64,000 nt of DNA from QHXW01 sp963768075 (lineage in GTDB: Bacteria; Acidobacteriota; Terriglobia; Bryobacterales; Bryobacteraceae). The notes under the pieces were generated by a model. The model ran no database searches, was not told the origin of the DNA, and worked only from the letters and a program-made list of their open reading frames with translations. This document shows, piece by piece, positions 8,781 through 17,185 of the stretch (positions are counted from its first letter, which is position 1; each line of letters starts with the position of its first letter). The stretch lies in the NCBI GenBank assembly GCA_963768075.1, contig CAVYHD010000013.1, positions 68,678-132,677 of the forward strand, read 5' to 3'. The position numbers and the translations under genes were made by a program.

Positions 8781-8852
8781 TATAACCAAATGAGTATAGG
8801 CAGCACACTCGATCGAAGAGGGCGGCCAAGAAAGGTCGCATAGGGAGGATTC

Positions 8853-9290
8853 ATGTACGCATCAACTAATAAGATTGCAAGCCGGTATCGCGAGCTGTTG
8901 CAGGGCCTGGAGCAGCGCTCTCACGAACGAGTGAACCTGGCGTTGGAATGCAGGGTCACTTCGGGAGGAAAAAGATCGGGCGGAACCATGAAGCTGGTGG
9001 AGAACATCAGCCGTACCGGCATTCTGATCCGTTGGTTGCCTTCGGACGGTCCTGAAGATGTTCCACGCGCTGGAGACACGCTGAACATCGAGATGGCGCT
9101 GCCCGCCAATCATAACTTCGACCGCAAGTGCTGGTTCTGTGGGGGCACCGTCGTGCGTGTTTCAAAGGCGGAAGATAACTCGCCACTGGTGGCGGTGCGT
9201 ATCAACACCACTAAGTTTCGCAAGTATACTCCCGCGGTCGGCCAGAAGGCGGTGGCGCACGCTCCGCAGCTTGTCCCGGTGACGCATTGA
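8853..9290 (+). CDS. PilZ-domain protein
   Basis: 145 residues. The ATG follows a strong ribosome site AGGGAGG at 6 nt. An N-terminal helix of about 20 residues precedes a PilZ domain: RSHER (RxxxR) at residues 22-26, then the ENISRTGILI segment corresponding to D/NxSxxG, with a typical barrel afterwards. These are the known c-di-GMP contact motifs, so it is probably a cytoplasmic c-di-GMP effector. It lies directly upstream of a TadZ/CpaE-like ATPase gene and may act with it. The partner is not known. Confidence 0.82.
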   Translation: MYASTNKIASRYRELLQGLEQRSHERVNLALECRVTSGGKRSGGTMKLVENISRTGILIRWLPSDGPEDVPRAGDTLNIEMALPANHNFDRKCWFCGGTVVRVSKAEDNSPLVAVRINTTKFRKYTPAVGQKAVAHAPQLVPVTH

Positions 9291-9315
9291 GGAAAGAGAA
9301 CTCGCGGGCGGGCCG

Positions 9316-10551
9316 GTGAACCTAGCCGCGCCGCCCCGCTGGACTCCAGTCATGAGACTGCTGACCGCAGGATTGGTGATCAAGCGCAGCGAGCTGCTGG
9401 CGGAAGCGGAGCACTGCTGCCAGGAGTTGGCCAGGCACACAATCGTCGAAAAGCACGATGGCGACCGCTGGCCGGACTTCCTGGAGTGGCTTAAGCAGAC
9501 GCGGCCGCATGTCCTGTTGGTAGACGGAGAGCATATCCGGGATGCGGTGGAAGAGCGAGTGCGGCAGATCAAGGCGACATCGCCGGAGTCAATGGTCATT
9601 GCTGTGCACGACGCGGCTGATCCGCAAATGATCATTGCCGGGATGCGCGCGGGGCTGGACGAATACTTCTATCCACCTTTGGAGAAAAGTCTGCGAAGTG
9701 TGCTCGAGCGCAAAATTGACGAGCACACAAAGAGTCAGTTCTTAACGAATTCCGACCGCAAGACCATAGCATTCCTCTCTGCAAAAGGTGGTTGTGGGGG
9801 AACGACGATAGCGTGCCATATCGCGGTTCAGTTAGGCAAGCGAATGCAGCAGACCGGGACTTACCACGTCCTGCTGGCTGACCTGGACCTGACTGGGGGC
9901 AATGTTGCGTTTCTGATGCGGTCGAAGACGCAGCTGTCGATTCTAGATGCCATGGAAACCACACAAGGTCTGGATGTGGCTACATGGAACCGGATGGTCT
10001 CCAATGGTCATCCCGCGCTGGAGGTACTCTCCGCTCCAAGCGCAGGCATAGCGCGGTTGCCGGAACAACGTGAAGTGGATCGCGTGCTCAATTTCGCCCG
10101 CACAAGGTATCAGTGGACGGTGCTGGACTTAGGCTGTTGCCTGACGCCGTACAACCTCGGCGTACTCGAAAGCCTGAACGAGTTGTACGTGGTCGCGTCG
10201 CCCGACGTCTTGGCGCTCTTTCAGGTAAAGCAAATACTAGGTCAGCTGCAAGAGCATAACATTTCAACCGATCGCGTCCGCCTGATTCTCAACCGGAGTG
10301 TGGACTACGAAGACAAGCTGGTCGCTCAGGAGGCGCAAAAGATGTTTGGCATGACGGCGTACTTTTCGCTGCCCAACGATTATTCGGGCCTGACGGAAGC
10401 ATACGCCAGCGGCAGCTTGCTTTCAGAGCTTAGCCCGCTGAGCCGGCAGATTTCAGCGCTGGCATCGAAAATCAGCGGTATTGAAGATCAGGACGGGGAT
10501 GGCCCGCGCCAGGGGTCCTGGTACCGCAAGTTTCGCGTGGCGCGGGGATGA
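9316..10551 (+). CDS. TadZ/CpaE-like ATPase with N-terminal receiver-like domain
   Basis: 411 residues from a GTG at 9316; an ATG at 9352 (MRLLTAGLVIK) is an equally possible start. Residues 15-130 have the alpha/beta pattern of an atypical response-regulator receiver (AARE-like). Residues 150-390 form a MinD/ParA-type ATPase with the deviant Walker A KGGCGGTT, the switch region LLADLDLTGGN, and TVLDLGC. This architecture is that of CpaE/TadZ, which places Tad/Flp pilus machinery at the pole. No other tad/cpa genes are in the window, so it is an orphan here. It sits in the PilZ operon, which hints at c-di-GMP-linked localisation (inference). Confidence 0.82.
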   Translation: MNLAAPPRWTPVMRLLTAGLVIKRSELLAEAEHCCQELARHTIVEKHDGDRWPDFLEWLKQTRPHVLLVDGEHIRDAVEERVRQIKATSPESMVIAVHDAADPQMIIAGMRAGLDEYFYPPLEKSLRSVLERKIDEHTKSQFLTNSDRKTIAFLSAKGGCGGTTIACHIAVQLGKRMQQTGTYHVLLADLDLTGGNVAFLMRSKTQLSILDAMETTQGLDVATWNRMVSNGHPALEVLSAPSAGIARLPEQREVDRVLNFARTRYQWTVLDLGCCLTPYNLGVLESLNELYVVASPDVLALFQVKQILGQLQEHNISTDRVRLILNRSVDYEDKLVAQEAQKMFGMTAYFSLPNDYSGLTEAYASGSLLSELSPLSRQISALASKISGIEDQDGDGPRQGSWYRKFRVARG

Positions 10552-10791
10552 CTTACACGTTCAGTATGCAACAGTTACTGCAAAGGAGTTAGGGGATGGT
10601 TGACAGAGCATTCAATCCGCCGGATTTTGCGCCAACTTTACCAACGGAAAGCGGACGTCGAAAGCTTGATCTGTTTTTTTGAGAGGCAGGCCAGACGGTC
10701 AGTTAGGCGGCGCAGTAGAACAGCTCGGCTGTTGAGGGTTACGTCGTAAGTGGCCGTTCTCCAAGAATCTAAATTCGAAAGGCAAAATGAT
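10552..10791. other. 240-bp gap upstream of the LuxR-type regulator
   Basis: No gene, clear operator or terminator seen. An in-frame extension of the following gene to 10750 adds 14 residues that do not look conserved. Confidence 0.5.
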
Positions 10792-11490
10792 ATGACTCGA
10801 GTCCTTGTACTTACAGACCAACCCATCCTAGCCCGGGGATTTCAAGAAATTTTATCGGCAGGCGGCATGGAGGTCGTTTCCTCCGGAGATCTGGGTGGAG
10901 GTCTTTTCCACTCCACTAACCAGGAGCTAGTCCTACTGGACCTCACCGGCGAGTTCACGTTTGAGACTCTGGCCGAAACGCACGCGCGCATGCCCGGATG
11001 CAATCTGGTGATTCGCGTGGGCCCGATGTCGCGCGAGCTGATTTTTCAAGCGCTCGAGTACGGGGTCCGCGGGATCCTGCCTGTTCAGCTTTTACCGGAG
11101 ATGCTGCTCCAATCCCTGCGCCGGATCGCGAAGGGCGAGGTGGTCATCGAAGTAACGGACTCCGGTTTCGATCCCGTCGGCGAAAAGCGCATCAGCTTCA
11201 GTGAACGCGAGAAGCAAGTTGTGGAACTGCTCGCCCAGGGGCTGAAGAACAAGGAGATCGCCGCCGCCATGAACCTGGCGGAAGGAACTGTGAAGGTGTA
11301 TCTCTCCCGGTTGTTCAAGAAGACCAAGGTACGGGACCGTTTTGAGCTCATGCTGTACCGCGCCCAGGATCGAAAACTTTTGAGCAACGCCGACGCCACA
11401 AGCCAGCCGGCCGAAAATCCGCAAGCCCCACAGTTGTCACAATATCTTCCTGCGCAAGCGCTACGCGCGGAAGGCGTCCTGGTTTCCTAG
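10792..11490 (+). CDS. NarL/LuxR-type regulator with a degenerate receiver domain
   Basis: 232 residues from the ATG at 10792 (MTRVLVLTDQ). Residues 1-115 follow the receiver fold, with an Asp in LVLLDLTG at the phosphorylation position. The usual second acidic residue near the N-terminus and the conserved Lys (here RVGPMS) are missing, so phosphotransfer is doubtful. Residues 140-200 are a LuxR helix-turn-helix: SEREKQVVELLAQGL, NKEIA, GTVKVYLSRLFKK. The 30-residue tail is Pro/Gln/Ala-rich. No histidine kinase is nearby. It probably controls transcription in this signalling cluster without a classic two-component partner (inference). Confidence 0.82.
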   Translation: MTRVLVLTDQPILARGFQEILSAGGMEVVSSGDLGGGLFHSTNQELVLLDLTGEFTFETLAETHARMPGCNLVIRVGPMSRELIFQALEYGVRGILPVQLLPEMLLQSLRRIAKGEVVIEVTDSGFDPVGEKRISFSEREKQVVELLAQGLKNKEIAAAMNLAEGTVKVYLSRLFKKTKVRDRFELMLYRAQDRKLLSNADATSQPAENPQAPQLSQYLPAQALRAEGVLVS

Positions 11491-11533
11491 CTATAGGAAC
11501 CACTCGAGCAGCTTCACGGGCTATCATAGGTCC

Positions 11534-12130
11534 TTGAAGCTGCTCATTTTTTCCGATATTCACAGCAATCATAAAGCCCTCGAGCGCCTGGTGGCCACCG
11601 AAGCGGACTACTACTTCGCGGCCGGTGATCTCGGGAACTGGGCCCGCGGTCTTGAGGAATGCGGCAAGATCCTGCAACCCCGAGGCAACCGCGTTTTCGT
11701 CCTGCCGGGCAACCACGAATCCTCGGCGCAAATCAGAAACTTCTGCGAGCAATACGGTTTTCATGACTTTCATGGCCAGCGGCTGCGCATCGGCGAGCAT
11801 CATGTAGCCGGTCTTGGCTACTCCAATCCCACGCCTTTCAACACGCCCGGAGAATACAGTGAGGCCGAACTGGCCGCCCGCCTGGCGCCGTTTGCAGAGC
11901 TTCGGCCGCTGGTGCTCATCTGCCACGCCCCGCCCCGTGATACGGCTCTCGATCGCGTGCGCGAGGGGCTGCACGCGGGCAGCCGGTCGGTTCGCGAGTT
12001 TGTGGACCGCTATCAGCCCGACTACTTCTTCTGCGGCCACATTCACGAAGCCGAAGGCGTCGACATCGAGATCGGTAAGACAAAGGCGGTCAACGTCGGG
12101 AAGCGAGGCTATTTGCTAGAATTGAATTGA
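11534..12130 (+). CDS. Metallophosphoesterase (calcineurin-like)
   Basis: 198 residues beginning at TTG. All metal-binding motifs are present in order: SDIHSN, AGDLGN, GNHE, CHAPP and GHIHE, a two-metal phosphoesterase centre. The size and motif set fit the small MPE group that hydrolyses phosphodiesters or nucleotides; the substrate is not predictable. It ends 4 bp before prfB on the same strand and may be co-transcribed with it. Confidence 0.88.
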   Translation: MKLLIFSDIHSNHKALERLVATEADYYFAAGDLGNWARGLEECGKILQPRGNRVFVLPGNHESSAQIRNFCEQYGFHDFHGQRLRIGEHHVAGLGYSNPTPFNTPGEYSEAELAARLAPFAELRPLVLICHAPPRDTALDRVREGLHAGSRSVREFVDRYQPDYFFCGHIHEAEGVDIEIGKTKAVNVGKRGYLLELN

Positions 12131-12133
12131 ACC

Positions 12134-13268
12134 ATGAATCTAGACGAACTCGAAAGAGAATATTCTCCGCTCCGCGAACAGGCCCTGGCCGTGCGGAGCT
12201 ATCTTTGACGTTCCCAAAAAGAGAACTGAGCTCGGCAAATTAGAAGAGGACATCTCGCGTCCTGACTTCTGGTCGCAGCCCGAGAGAAGCCAGAAGGTCA
12301 TGCAAGAGCGCAAGCGGCTCGAGCAGACCATCAACGATGACCAACGAATTTCCGCTCTGACCTCCGATCTGGACACACTGTTCGAGCTGGCTCGCGAGGG
12401 CGAAGAGGTAAACGGGGAGATCGTCCGCGAGCTAAGCTCGTTCTCGACGGTAATCGAGCGGGTCGAGACCGCGATGCTGCTCTCCGGGGAAAATGACGCC
12501 CGCAGCGCCATCATGACCATCCACCCTGGGGCCGGCGGCACGGAAAGCCAGGATTGGGCCGAGATGCTGCTTCGCATGTACCTGCGCTGGGCAGAGCGCC
12601 TGGGCTTCGGAACCGTTATCACGGACCGGCTCGAAGGTGAGGGCGCAGGCATCAAATCCGTTACCTTTGAGGTGAACGGCGAAAATGCCTATGGCCTGCT
12701 GCTCTCGGAAATCGGCGTGCATCGCCTGGTGCGCATTTCTCCGTTTGATGCCAATGCGCGCCGGCATACCTCGTTCGCCTCGGTTTTCGTTTATCCGCAA
12801 GTGGACGACGAGATCAAAATCGACATCAAGCTGGACGATCTCCGCATAGACACGTTCCGCTCTTCTGGCGCTGGCGGCCAACACGTCAACATGACGGATT
12901 CGGCGGTGCGCATCACGCACTTTCCCACTGGGATCGTCGTTCAGTGCCAGAACGAACGCTCGCAGCACAAGAATCGCGACAGCGCCATGAAGCAGCTCCG
13001 CGCGCGGATGTACGAATTCGAGCTGGAGAAAAAGCGCGAAGAAACGCGCAAGACGGAAGCCACGAAGCTGGATATCAACTTCGGCAGCCAGATCCGCAGC
13101 TACGTATTGGCTCCCTATCGCATGATCAAGGACCATCGGACCAAGCTCGCCATCGGCGACGTGGATCGCGTGCTGGATGGCGGCCTCGATGCGCTCATAC
13201 ACGCCTATCTCGTCTTCCGCAAGACCGGGAAGACCGCCGGCGATGCGAAAGATGATCTCCCCGAGTAG
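12134..13268 (+). CDS. prfB: Peptide chain release factor 2, with programmed +1 frameshift
   Basis: RF2 reads UGA and UAA stops. The 24-codon first frame ends in CTT TGA C. Skipping one T at that point joins it to the long second frame (LDVPKKRTELGK...), giving about 377 residues. The tRNA-mimicking tripeptide region SPF (RISPFDANARRHTSF) and the catalytic GGQ (SGAGGQHVN) are intact. The frameshift is the known RF2 autoregulation: low RF2 slows termination at the UGA and lets the ribosome slip. The upstream Shine-Dalgarno-like stimulator is only CGGAG, weaker than the classical AGGGGG. This shift is biological, unlike the other frame breaks in the window. Confidence 0.96.
12194..12209 (+). 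promoter_or_regulatory. RF2 recoding site
   Basis: CGGAG (internal Shine-Dalgarno-like), TAT, then slippery CTT followed by TGA and C. CTT-TGA-C is the exact core conserved among bacterial prfB genes. Confidence 0.92.
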
Positions 13269-14181
13269 CGCAGAGCAAATCCAGCACGCCGCGGCATGCA
13301 TCCGCGAAGGGAAGCTGGTAGCTTTTCCGACGGAAACCGTTTATGGCTTGGGCGCGAATGCGCTGGATGCGCAAGCGGTGGAGAGAATTTTCCGTATCAA
13401 GGGCCGGCCGTCCACCAGCCCGCTGATCGTCCACGTGGAGTCCCGCGAGCGTGCGCCGGAACTCGTGGTCAAGTGGCCCGCCGTGGCCGAGCAATTGGCG
13501 CGAGAATTCTGGCCCGGGCCGTTGACCCTGGTGCTGCCCAAGCGCGGATTTATACCCGACATCGTGACCGCGGGGCTGCCTACCGTTGGGCTGCGGGTGC
13601 CGGCGAACGCGTTCGCTTTGGCGCTGCTGGCGAATGCCGGCGTTCCGATTGCCGCACCCAGCGCGAATCGATTCACCGAGCTTTCCCCTACAACCGCCGA
13701 ACACGTTCGCAAATCTCTCGGGAACGAAGTGGATTTCATTCTGGACGGTGGTCCGGCGACGGTGGGAATTGAGTCGACGGTCCTGTCACTCGCCGGTCCC
13801 GCGCCCGTGCTTCTCCGCCCGGGCATGATTTCGAGAGAGCGGATGGAGGCCTTGATCGGGCCAATCGAACTGGCAGGCGCCGCGACGGAAGCCGCACACC
13901 CTTCGCCGGGCATGCACCCTAAGCACTACAGTCCGCGCACACCGCTCCTGCTGAACGCACCTGCGGCGGGCCGCGGCGCTTATCTGTGGCTGACTCGGCA
14001 GAATCATGCGGCGCACAGCGTTCAGATGCCCGCCGACCCCGAACACTATGCGGCCGCGCTCTACGAAACGCTGCACCGCCTGGACGAGAAACACCTGGAT
14101 TGGATCGCCGTGGAGCTGCCCCCCGATGCACCGGAATGGGCCGGCATTCGCGACCGCCTGCAACGCGCCGCCGCTATTTAA
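13252..14181 (+). CDS. L-threonylcarbamoyladenylate synthase, Sua5 type
   Basis: About 309 residues from the ATG of MISPSSAEQIQ, which overlaps the end of prfB by 17 nt; MRKM nine bases earlier is possible. Residues 5-200 are the YrdC domain: AFPTETVYGLGANA, KGRPSTSPLIVH and APSANRFTELSPTTA. Residues 230-309 are the extra Sua5 domain (PGMHPKHYSPRTPLLL). It makes threonylcarbamoyl-AMP from threonine, bicarbonate and ATP for the t6A modification of ANN-decoding tRNAs. Coupling to prfB places two translation-fidelity genes together. Its 3' end overlaps the convergent pilin gene by 8 bp. Confidence 0.93.
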   Translation: MISPSSAEQIQHAAACIREGKLVAFPTETVYGLGANALDAQAVERIFRIKGRPSTSPLIVHVESRERAPELVVKWPAVAEQLAREFWPGPLTLVLPKRGFIPDIVTAGLPTVGLRVPANAFALALLANAGVPIAAPSANRFTELSPTTAEHVRKSLGNEVDFILDGGPATVGIESTVLSLAGPAPVLLRPGMISRERMEALIGPIELAGAATEAAHPSPGMHPKHYSPRTPLLLNAPAAGRGAYLWLTRQNHAAHSVQMPADPEHYAAALYETLHRLDEKHLDWIAVELPPDAPEWAGIRDRLQRAAAI

Positions 14182-14638
14182 ACATCGTACTCGTCGCGGT
14201 GGCCGGCTCCTGGCCGTAGTTGTTGCGGATGGTCATGCTCTGATCCGAATAGAAGGTCCGGCTGCCCGAGGTTCCAAAGGCTATCGGATTTGCATTAATA
14301 ATGTAGCCGCCAGGAGTGGCCGTCAATGTGAACTTGTAGCCTTGTTTCTCCCCGGTGGCCAAGTCCTCCTGGATCAAATCAGAGGCAGCAGGCCCTGCCG
14401 CCCCGCTGGTGGGCGGTCCCAGCGCCACGAGGGTTTCCGCGTATTTGCCGTAAGTCGAATAATACTGTGTTTGGGCAATGTGAATGGTCTTGATCGCCTG
14501 CACGGCGGCCATTTCCTGTGCGTACATACGCGACTTGGCCAGCCTCGGCATGGCTACCGCCAGGATGATCAAGATGATGGCGATAACGATCAACAGCTCA
14601 ATGAGCGAAAAACCAAATTCGCGGCGGGTCTTTTTCAC
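14174..14638 (-). CDS. Type IV pilin-like / pseudopilin protein
   Basis: 154 residues. A short basic leader ending in Gly (KKTRREFG) precedes FSLIELL, the prepilin peptidase site with Phe at +1 and Glu at +5, then a hydrophobic helix to about residue 33. The C-terminal part is a small globular domain with GYKFTLTATPGGY, typical of GspG/PilE-like acidobacterial pseudopilins. It would be assembled into a type IV pilus or type II secretion pseudopilus. No assembly genes are near. It lies 40 bp downstream of kdsA and may share its transcript. Confidence 0.88.
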   Translation of the reverse strand: MKKTRREFGFSLIELLIVIAIILIILAVAMPRLAKSRMYAQEMAAVQAIKTIHIAQTQYYSTYGKYAETLVALGPPTSGAAGPAASDLIQEDLATGEKQGYKFTLTATPGGYIINANPIAFGTSGSRTFYSDQSMTIRNNYGQEPATATSTMFK

Positions 14639-14678
14639 ACGAGGGCCCTCCCCATTATTGTATGACGGTGGCCGGAGT

Positions 14679-15521
14679 CTAGTCGTGCAGGGCTTCGCTC
14701 TTGATCAGGGAGTCGATCGCCTTCAGCCGGCGCCAGAAGGCGGCCAGCAGGTTCAGGCGCAGCGCGTTGGCGCCATCTGAGAGCGCTTTCTCCGGCCGGT
14801 CGTGTACTTCGACAAAAACGCCGTCAATGCCGGCGGCCACCGCAGCCTGCGCAAGCGGCCCGATGAACTGCGGCTGGCCTCCTGAGACTCCCCCCGCGCC
14901 ACTCGGCAGTTGTACGCTGTGAGTGGCATCAAACACCACCGGCCAGCCAGCGTCCCGCATGATCTTCAGCCCGCGCATGTCTACCACCAGATTGTTGTAG
15001 CCGAACGACGACCCGCGTTCGGTAAGCAATACCTTGCCGTTCCCAGTCGATGCCACCTTCTCCGCCGCATGCCGGATATCGCCCGGAGCGACGAACTGAC
15101 CTTTCTTGATGTTCACGATGCGCCCGGTGCGGCCCGCCTCTACCAGCAGATCAGTCTGGCGGCAGAGGAATGCCGGGATTTGCAGAATGTCGGCGACGTC
15201 CGCCGCAGGCCCGGCCTGGGACGGCTCGTGAATATCGGTCAGAATCGCGTGACCGGCAGCCTTGACTCCAGCAAGAATCCGCAGCCCTTCCTTCAGTCCC
15301 GGCCCCCGGAAGCCGGACAGGCTGGTGCGATTGGCCTTGTCGAACGACGCCTTGAATACGAACGGCCCGGCGATCTGGCGGATGGTATTCGCCAGGAAGT
15401 GCACGTGCTCTTCGCTTTCGATCACACAGGGTCCGGCGATCAGCGCAATGGGAGCATTCCCGCCGAAGCGGATGGTCTCTCCGCCGGGGGTAGTCAGCTC
15501 AACGGGTTTGGGATTGGTCAC
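14679..15521 (-). CDS. kdsA: 3-deoxy-D-manno-octulosonate 8-phosphate synthase
   Basis: 280 residues, standard length. It condenses phosphoenolpyruvate with arabinose 5-phosphate to KDO-8-phosphate for lipopolysaccharide. Family motifs: IAGPCVIESEEH, FKASFDKANRTS, RGPGLKEGL, LTDIHE, FLCRQTDLL, LTERGSSFGYNNLVVD and FDATHSVQLP. It is five bases downstream of pyrG, third in a kdsB-pyrG-kdsA operon that links KDO synthesis to the CTP that KdsB needs. Confidence 0.96.
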   Translation of the reverse strand: MTNPKPVELTTPGGETIRFGGNAPIALIAGPCVIESEEHVHFLANTIRQIAGPFVFKASFDKANRTSLSGFRGPGLKEGLRILAGVKAAGHAILTDIHEPSQAGPAADVADILQIPAFLCRQTDLLVEAGRTGRIVNIKKGQFVAPGDIRHAAEKVASTGNGKVLLTERGSSFGYNNLVVDMRGLKIMRDAGWPVVFDATHSVQLPSGAGGVSGGQPQFIGPLAQAAVAAGIDGVFVEVHDRPEKALSDGANALRLNLLAAFWRRLKAIDSLIKSEALHD

Positions 15522-15526
15522 GCGGA

Positions 15527-17185
15527 CTAATCGCCCCGCGAATACTCGCGAACACCCTCAAATTCGTTCGCGCGCTGCGTGGCCAGGCGTTTGCGCCGGT
15601 GCTCGTACGCGGCGCCGACGAATGCCCGGAACAGGGGGTGCGGCTCCATTGGTTTCGATTTGAACTCCGGGTGGAACTGGCAGCCCAGGTACCAGGGGTG
15701 GTCGGTAATCTCGCAGATTTCCACGTAGGTCTGGTCGGGCGTCTCGCCAGTAATCTTGAGCCCTGCCGCCTTCAGTGTTTCTTCGTATTCGCGGTTGAAC
15801 TCGTAGCGATGGCGGTGGCGTTCGCTGATCTCGCGCATGCCGTAGGCGCGCTCGGCAAAGCTGCCGTCGGACAGCACGCAGGGCCAGGCACCCAACCGCA
15901 TCGTGCCACCCAGCTCGTCGACGCCCTTCAACTCGCGCAATTTGAAGATTACGCGATGCGGCGTGGCCGGGTCGAACTCCGTTGAATCCGCGCGCTCCAG
16001 GCCGCACACGTTGCGGGCGTACTCGATCACCATAGTTTGCATGCCGAGACAGATACCAAAGTATGGCACCTTGTTCTCGCGCGCAAATCGGATCGAATGG
16101 ATCATCCCGTCAATGCCGCGCTTCCCGAATCCGCCGGGCACCAGAATGCCGTCGTAGCCCTCCAGCGTGTGCTCGGCATTGGCCGGCGTCACACCCTCCG
16201 CCTCAATCCAGTGGATATTCACCTTGAGCCGGTGCGCCAGGCCGCCATGCAGCAAAGCTTCCTTGAGGCTCTTGTAGGAGTCTTCGTACTCCACGTACTT
16301 CCCGACCAAGCCGATCGAAACCTCGTCCACCGGATTCTGCATGCGGTCGAGCATCTCGCTCCACTGCGTCAGCTCGCGCGGCTCGGCCTGCAACTTGAAG
16401 CGCTTGAGAATGAATTCGTCCACACGCTCGCCGGCAAACACCAGCGGCACTTCGTAAACTGACTTCACGTCGCGCGCCGTGATGACCGCCTCCGCATCCA
16501 CGTCGCAGAACAGCGCGATCTTTTCCTTGACGTCGTTTGGCAAGAAGCGCTCCGAGCGGCACAGCAGCATGTCCGGCTGGATACCGATTGCGCGCAGCTC
16601 CTTGACGCTGTGCTGTGTCGGCTTGGTTTTCAACTCCTGCGCCGCCGCGATCCAGGGCACCAGCGTGACGTGCAGGAAGATGGTGTTCTCGCGCCCCAGT
16701 TCGTGGCGCATCTGCCGGATGGCTTCGAGAAAGGGCAGCGATTCGATGTCTCCCACCGTACCGCCGATCTCGACAATCACCACGTCCACGTCCGCCGAGA
16801 TACGCTTGATAGCGGCTTTGATCTCGTTGGTCACGTGCGGAATCACCTGCACCGTCTTGCCCAGGTAGTCGCCCCTTCGCTCGCGCTGGATGATCTGCTC
16901 ATAAATGCGGCCGGAAGTGACGTTGTTGGCCTGCGTGAGCCGCGAGTGCGTGAATCGCTCGTAGTGGCCCAGATCGAGATCCGTCTCCGCGCCATCGTCG
17001 GTGACGAACACCTCGCCGTGCTGAAACGGGCTCAGCGTACCGGGATCGACGTTCAGGTAAGGATCAAACTTCTGCAGGCTGACGCGCAACCCGCGGCTCT
17101 CCAGCAGACACCCAATCGACGAAGCCGCGATTCCTTTGCCCAGGGAGGAAACGACGCCGCCCGTGACAAAGATGTATCTAGCCAT
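15527..17185 (-). CDS. pyrG: CTP synthase
   Basis: 552 residues. The N-terminal synthetase domain has FVTGGVVSSLGKGI and the EIGGTVGDIES motif. The C-terminal class I glutamine amidotransferase has the nucleophile Cys in FGICLGMQ and the HPE triad end in CQFHPEF. It converts UTP to CTP with glutamine and ATP. The start overlaps the 3' end of kdsB by 8 bp, which indicates translational coupling. Frame is clean over the whole length. Confidence 0.97.
   Translation of the reverse strand: MARYIFVTGGVVSSLGKGIAASSIGCLLESRGLRVSLQKFDPYLNVDPGTLSPFQHGEVFVTDDGAETDLDLGHYERFTHSRLTQANNVTSGRIYEQIIQRERRGDYLGKTVQVIPHVTNEIKAAIKRISADVDVVIVEIGGTVGDIESLPFLEAIRQMRHELGRENTIFLHVTLVPWIAAAQELKTKPTQHSVKELRAIGIQPDMLLCRSERFLPNDVKEKIALFCDVDAEAVITARDVKSVYEVPLVFAGERVDEFILKRFKLQAEPRELTQWSEMLDRMQNPVDEVSIGLVGKYVEYEDSYKSLKEALLHGGLAHRLKVNIHWIEAEGVTPANAEHTLEGYDGILVPGGFGKRGIDGMIHSIRFARENKVPYFGICLGMQTMVIEYARNVCGLERADSTEFDPATPHRVIFKLRELKGVDELGGTMRLGAWPCVLSDGSFAERAYGMREISERHRHRYEFNREYEETLKAAGLKITGETPDQTYVEICEITDHPWYLGCQFHPEFKSKPMEPHPLFRAFVGAAYEHRRKRLATQRANEFEGVREYSRGD

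Larger units (their letters stand above)
8474..8852. other. Divergent regulatory region between two PilZ genes
   Basis: 379 bp with no convincing gene. It contains three copies of a GACA-N3-TGTC palindrome and one plausible sigma-54 promoter facing the plus-strand PilZ gene. On the minus strand, at 8535-8549, is a close match to TGGCAC-N5-TTGC (GGCAC and TTGC) whose spacer is one base too long. A small open frame at 8646-8843 runs over these sites and is not accepted as a gene. Confidence 0.6.

Noticed and set aside
8646..8843. 65-codon plus-strand frame upstream of the 8853 PilZ gene
   Set aside because: No ribosome site, no family-like sequence, and it runs over the palindromes and the proposed sigma-54 promoter.
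12134..12300. prfB as a frameshifted pseudogene
   Set aside because: The break is exactly CTT-TGA-C, the known RF2 recoding site, and the rest of the gene is intact.
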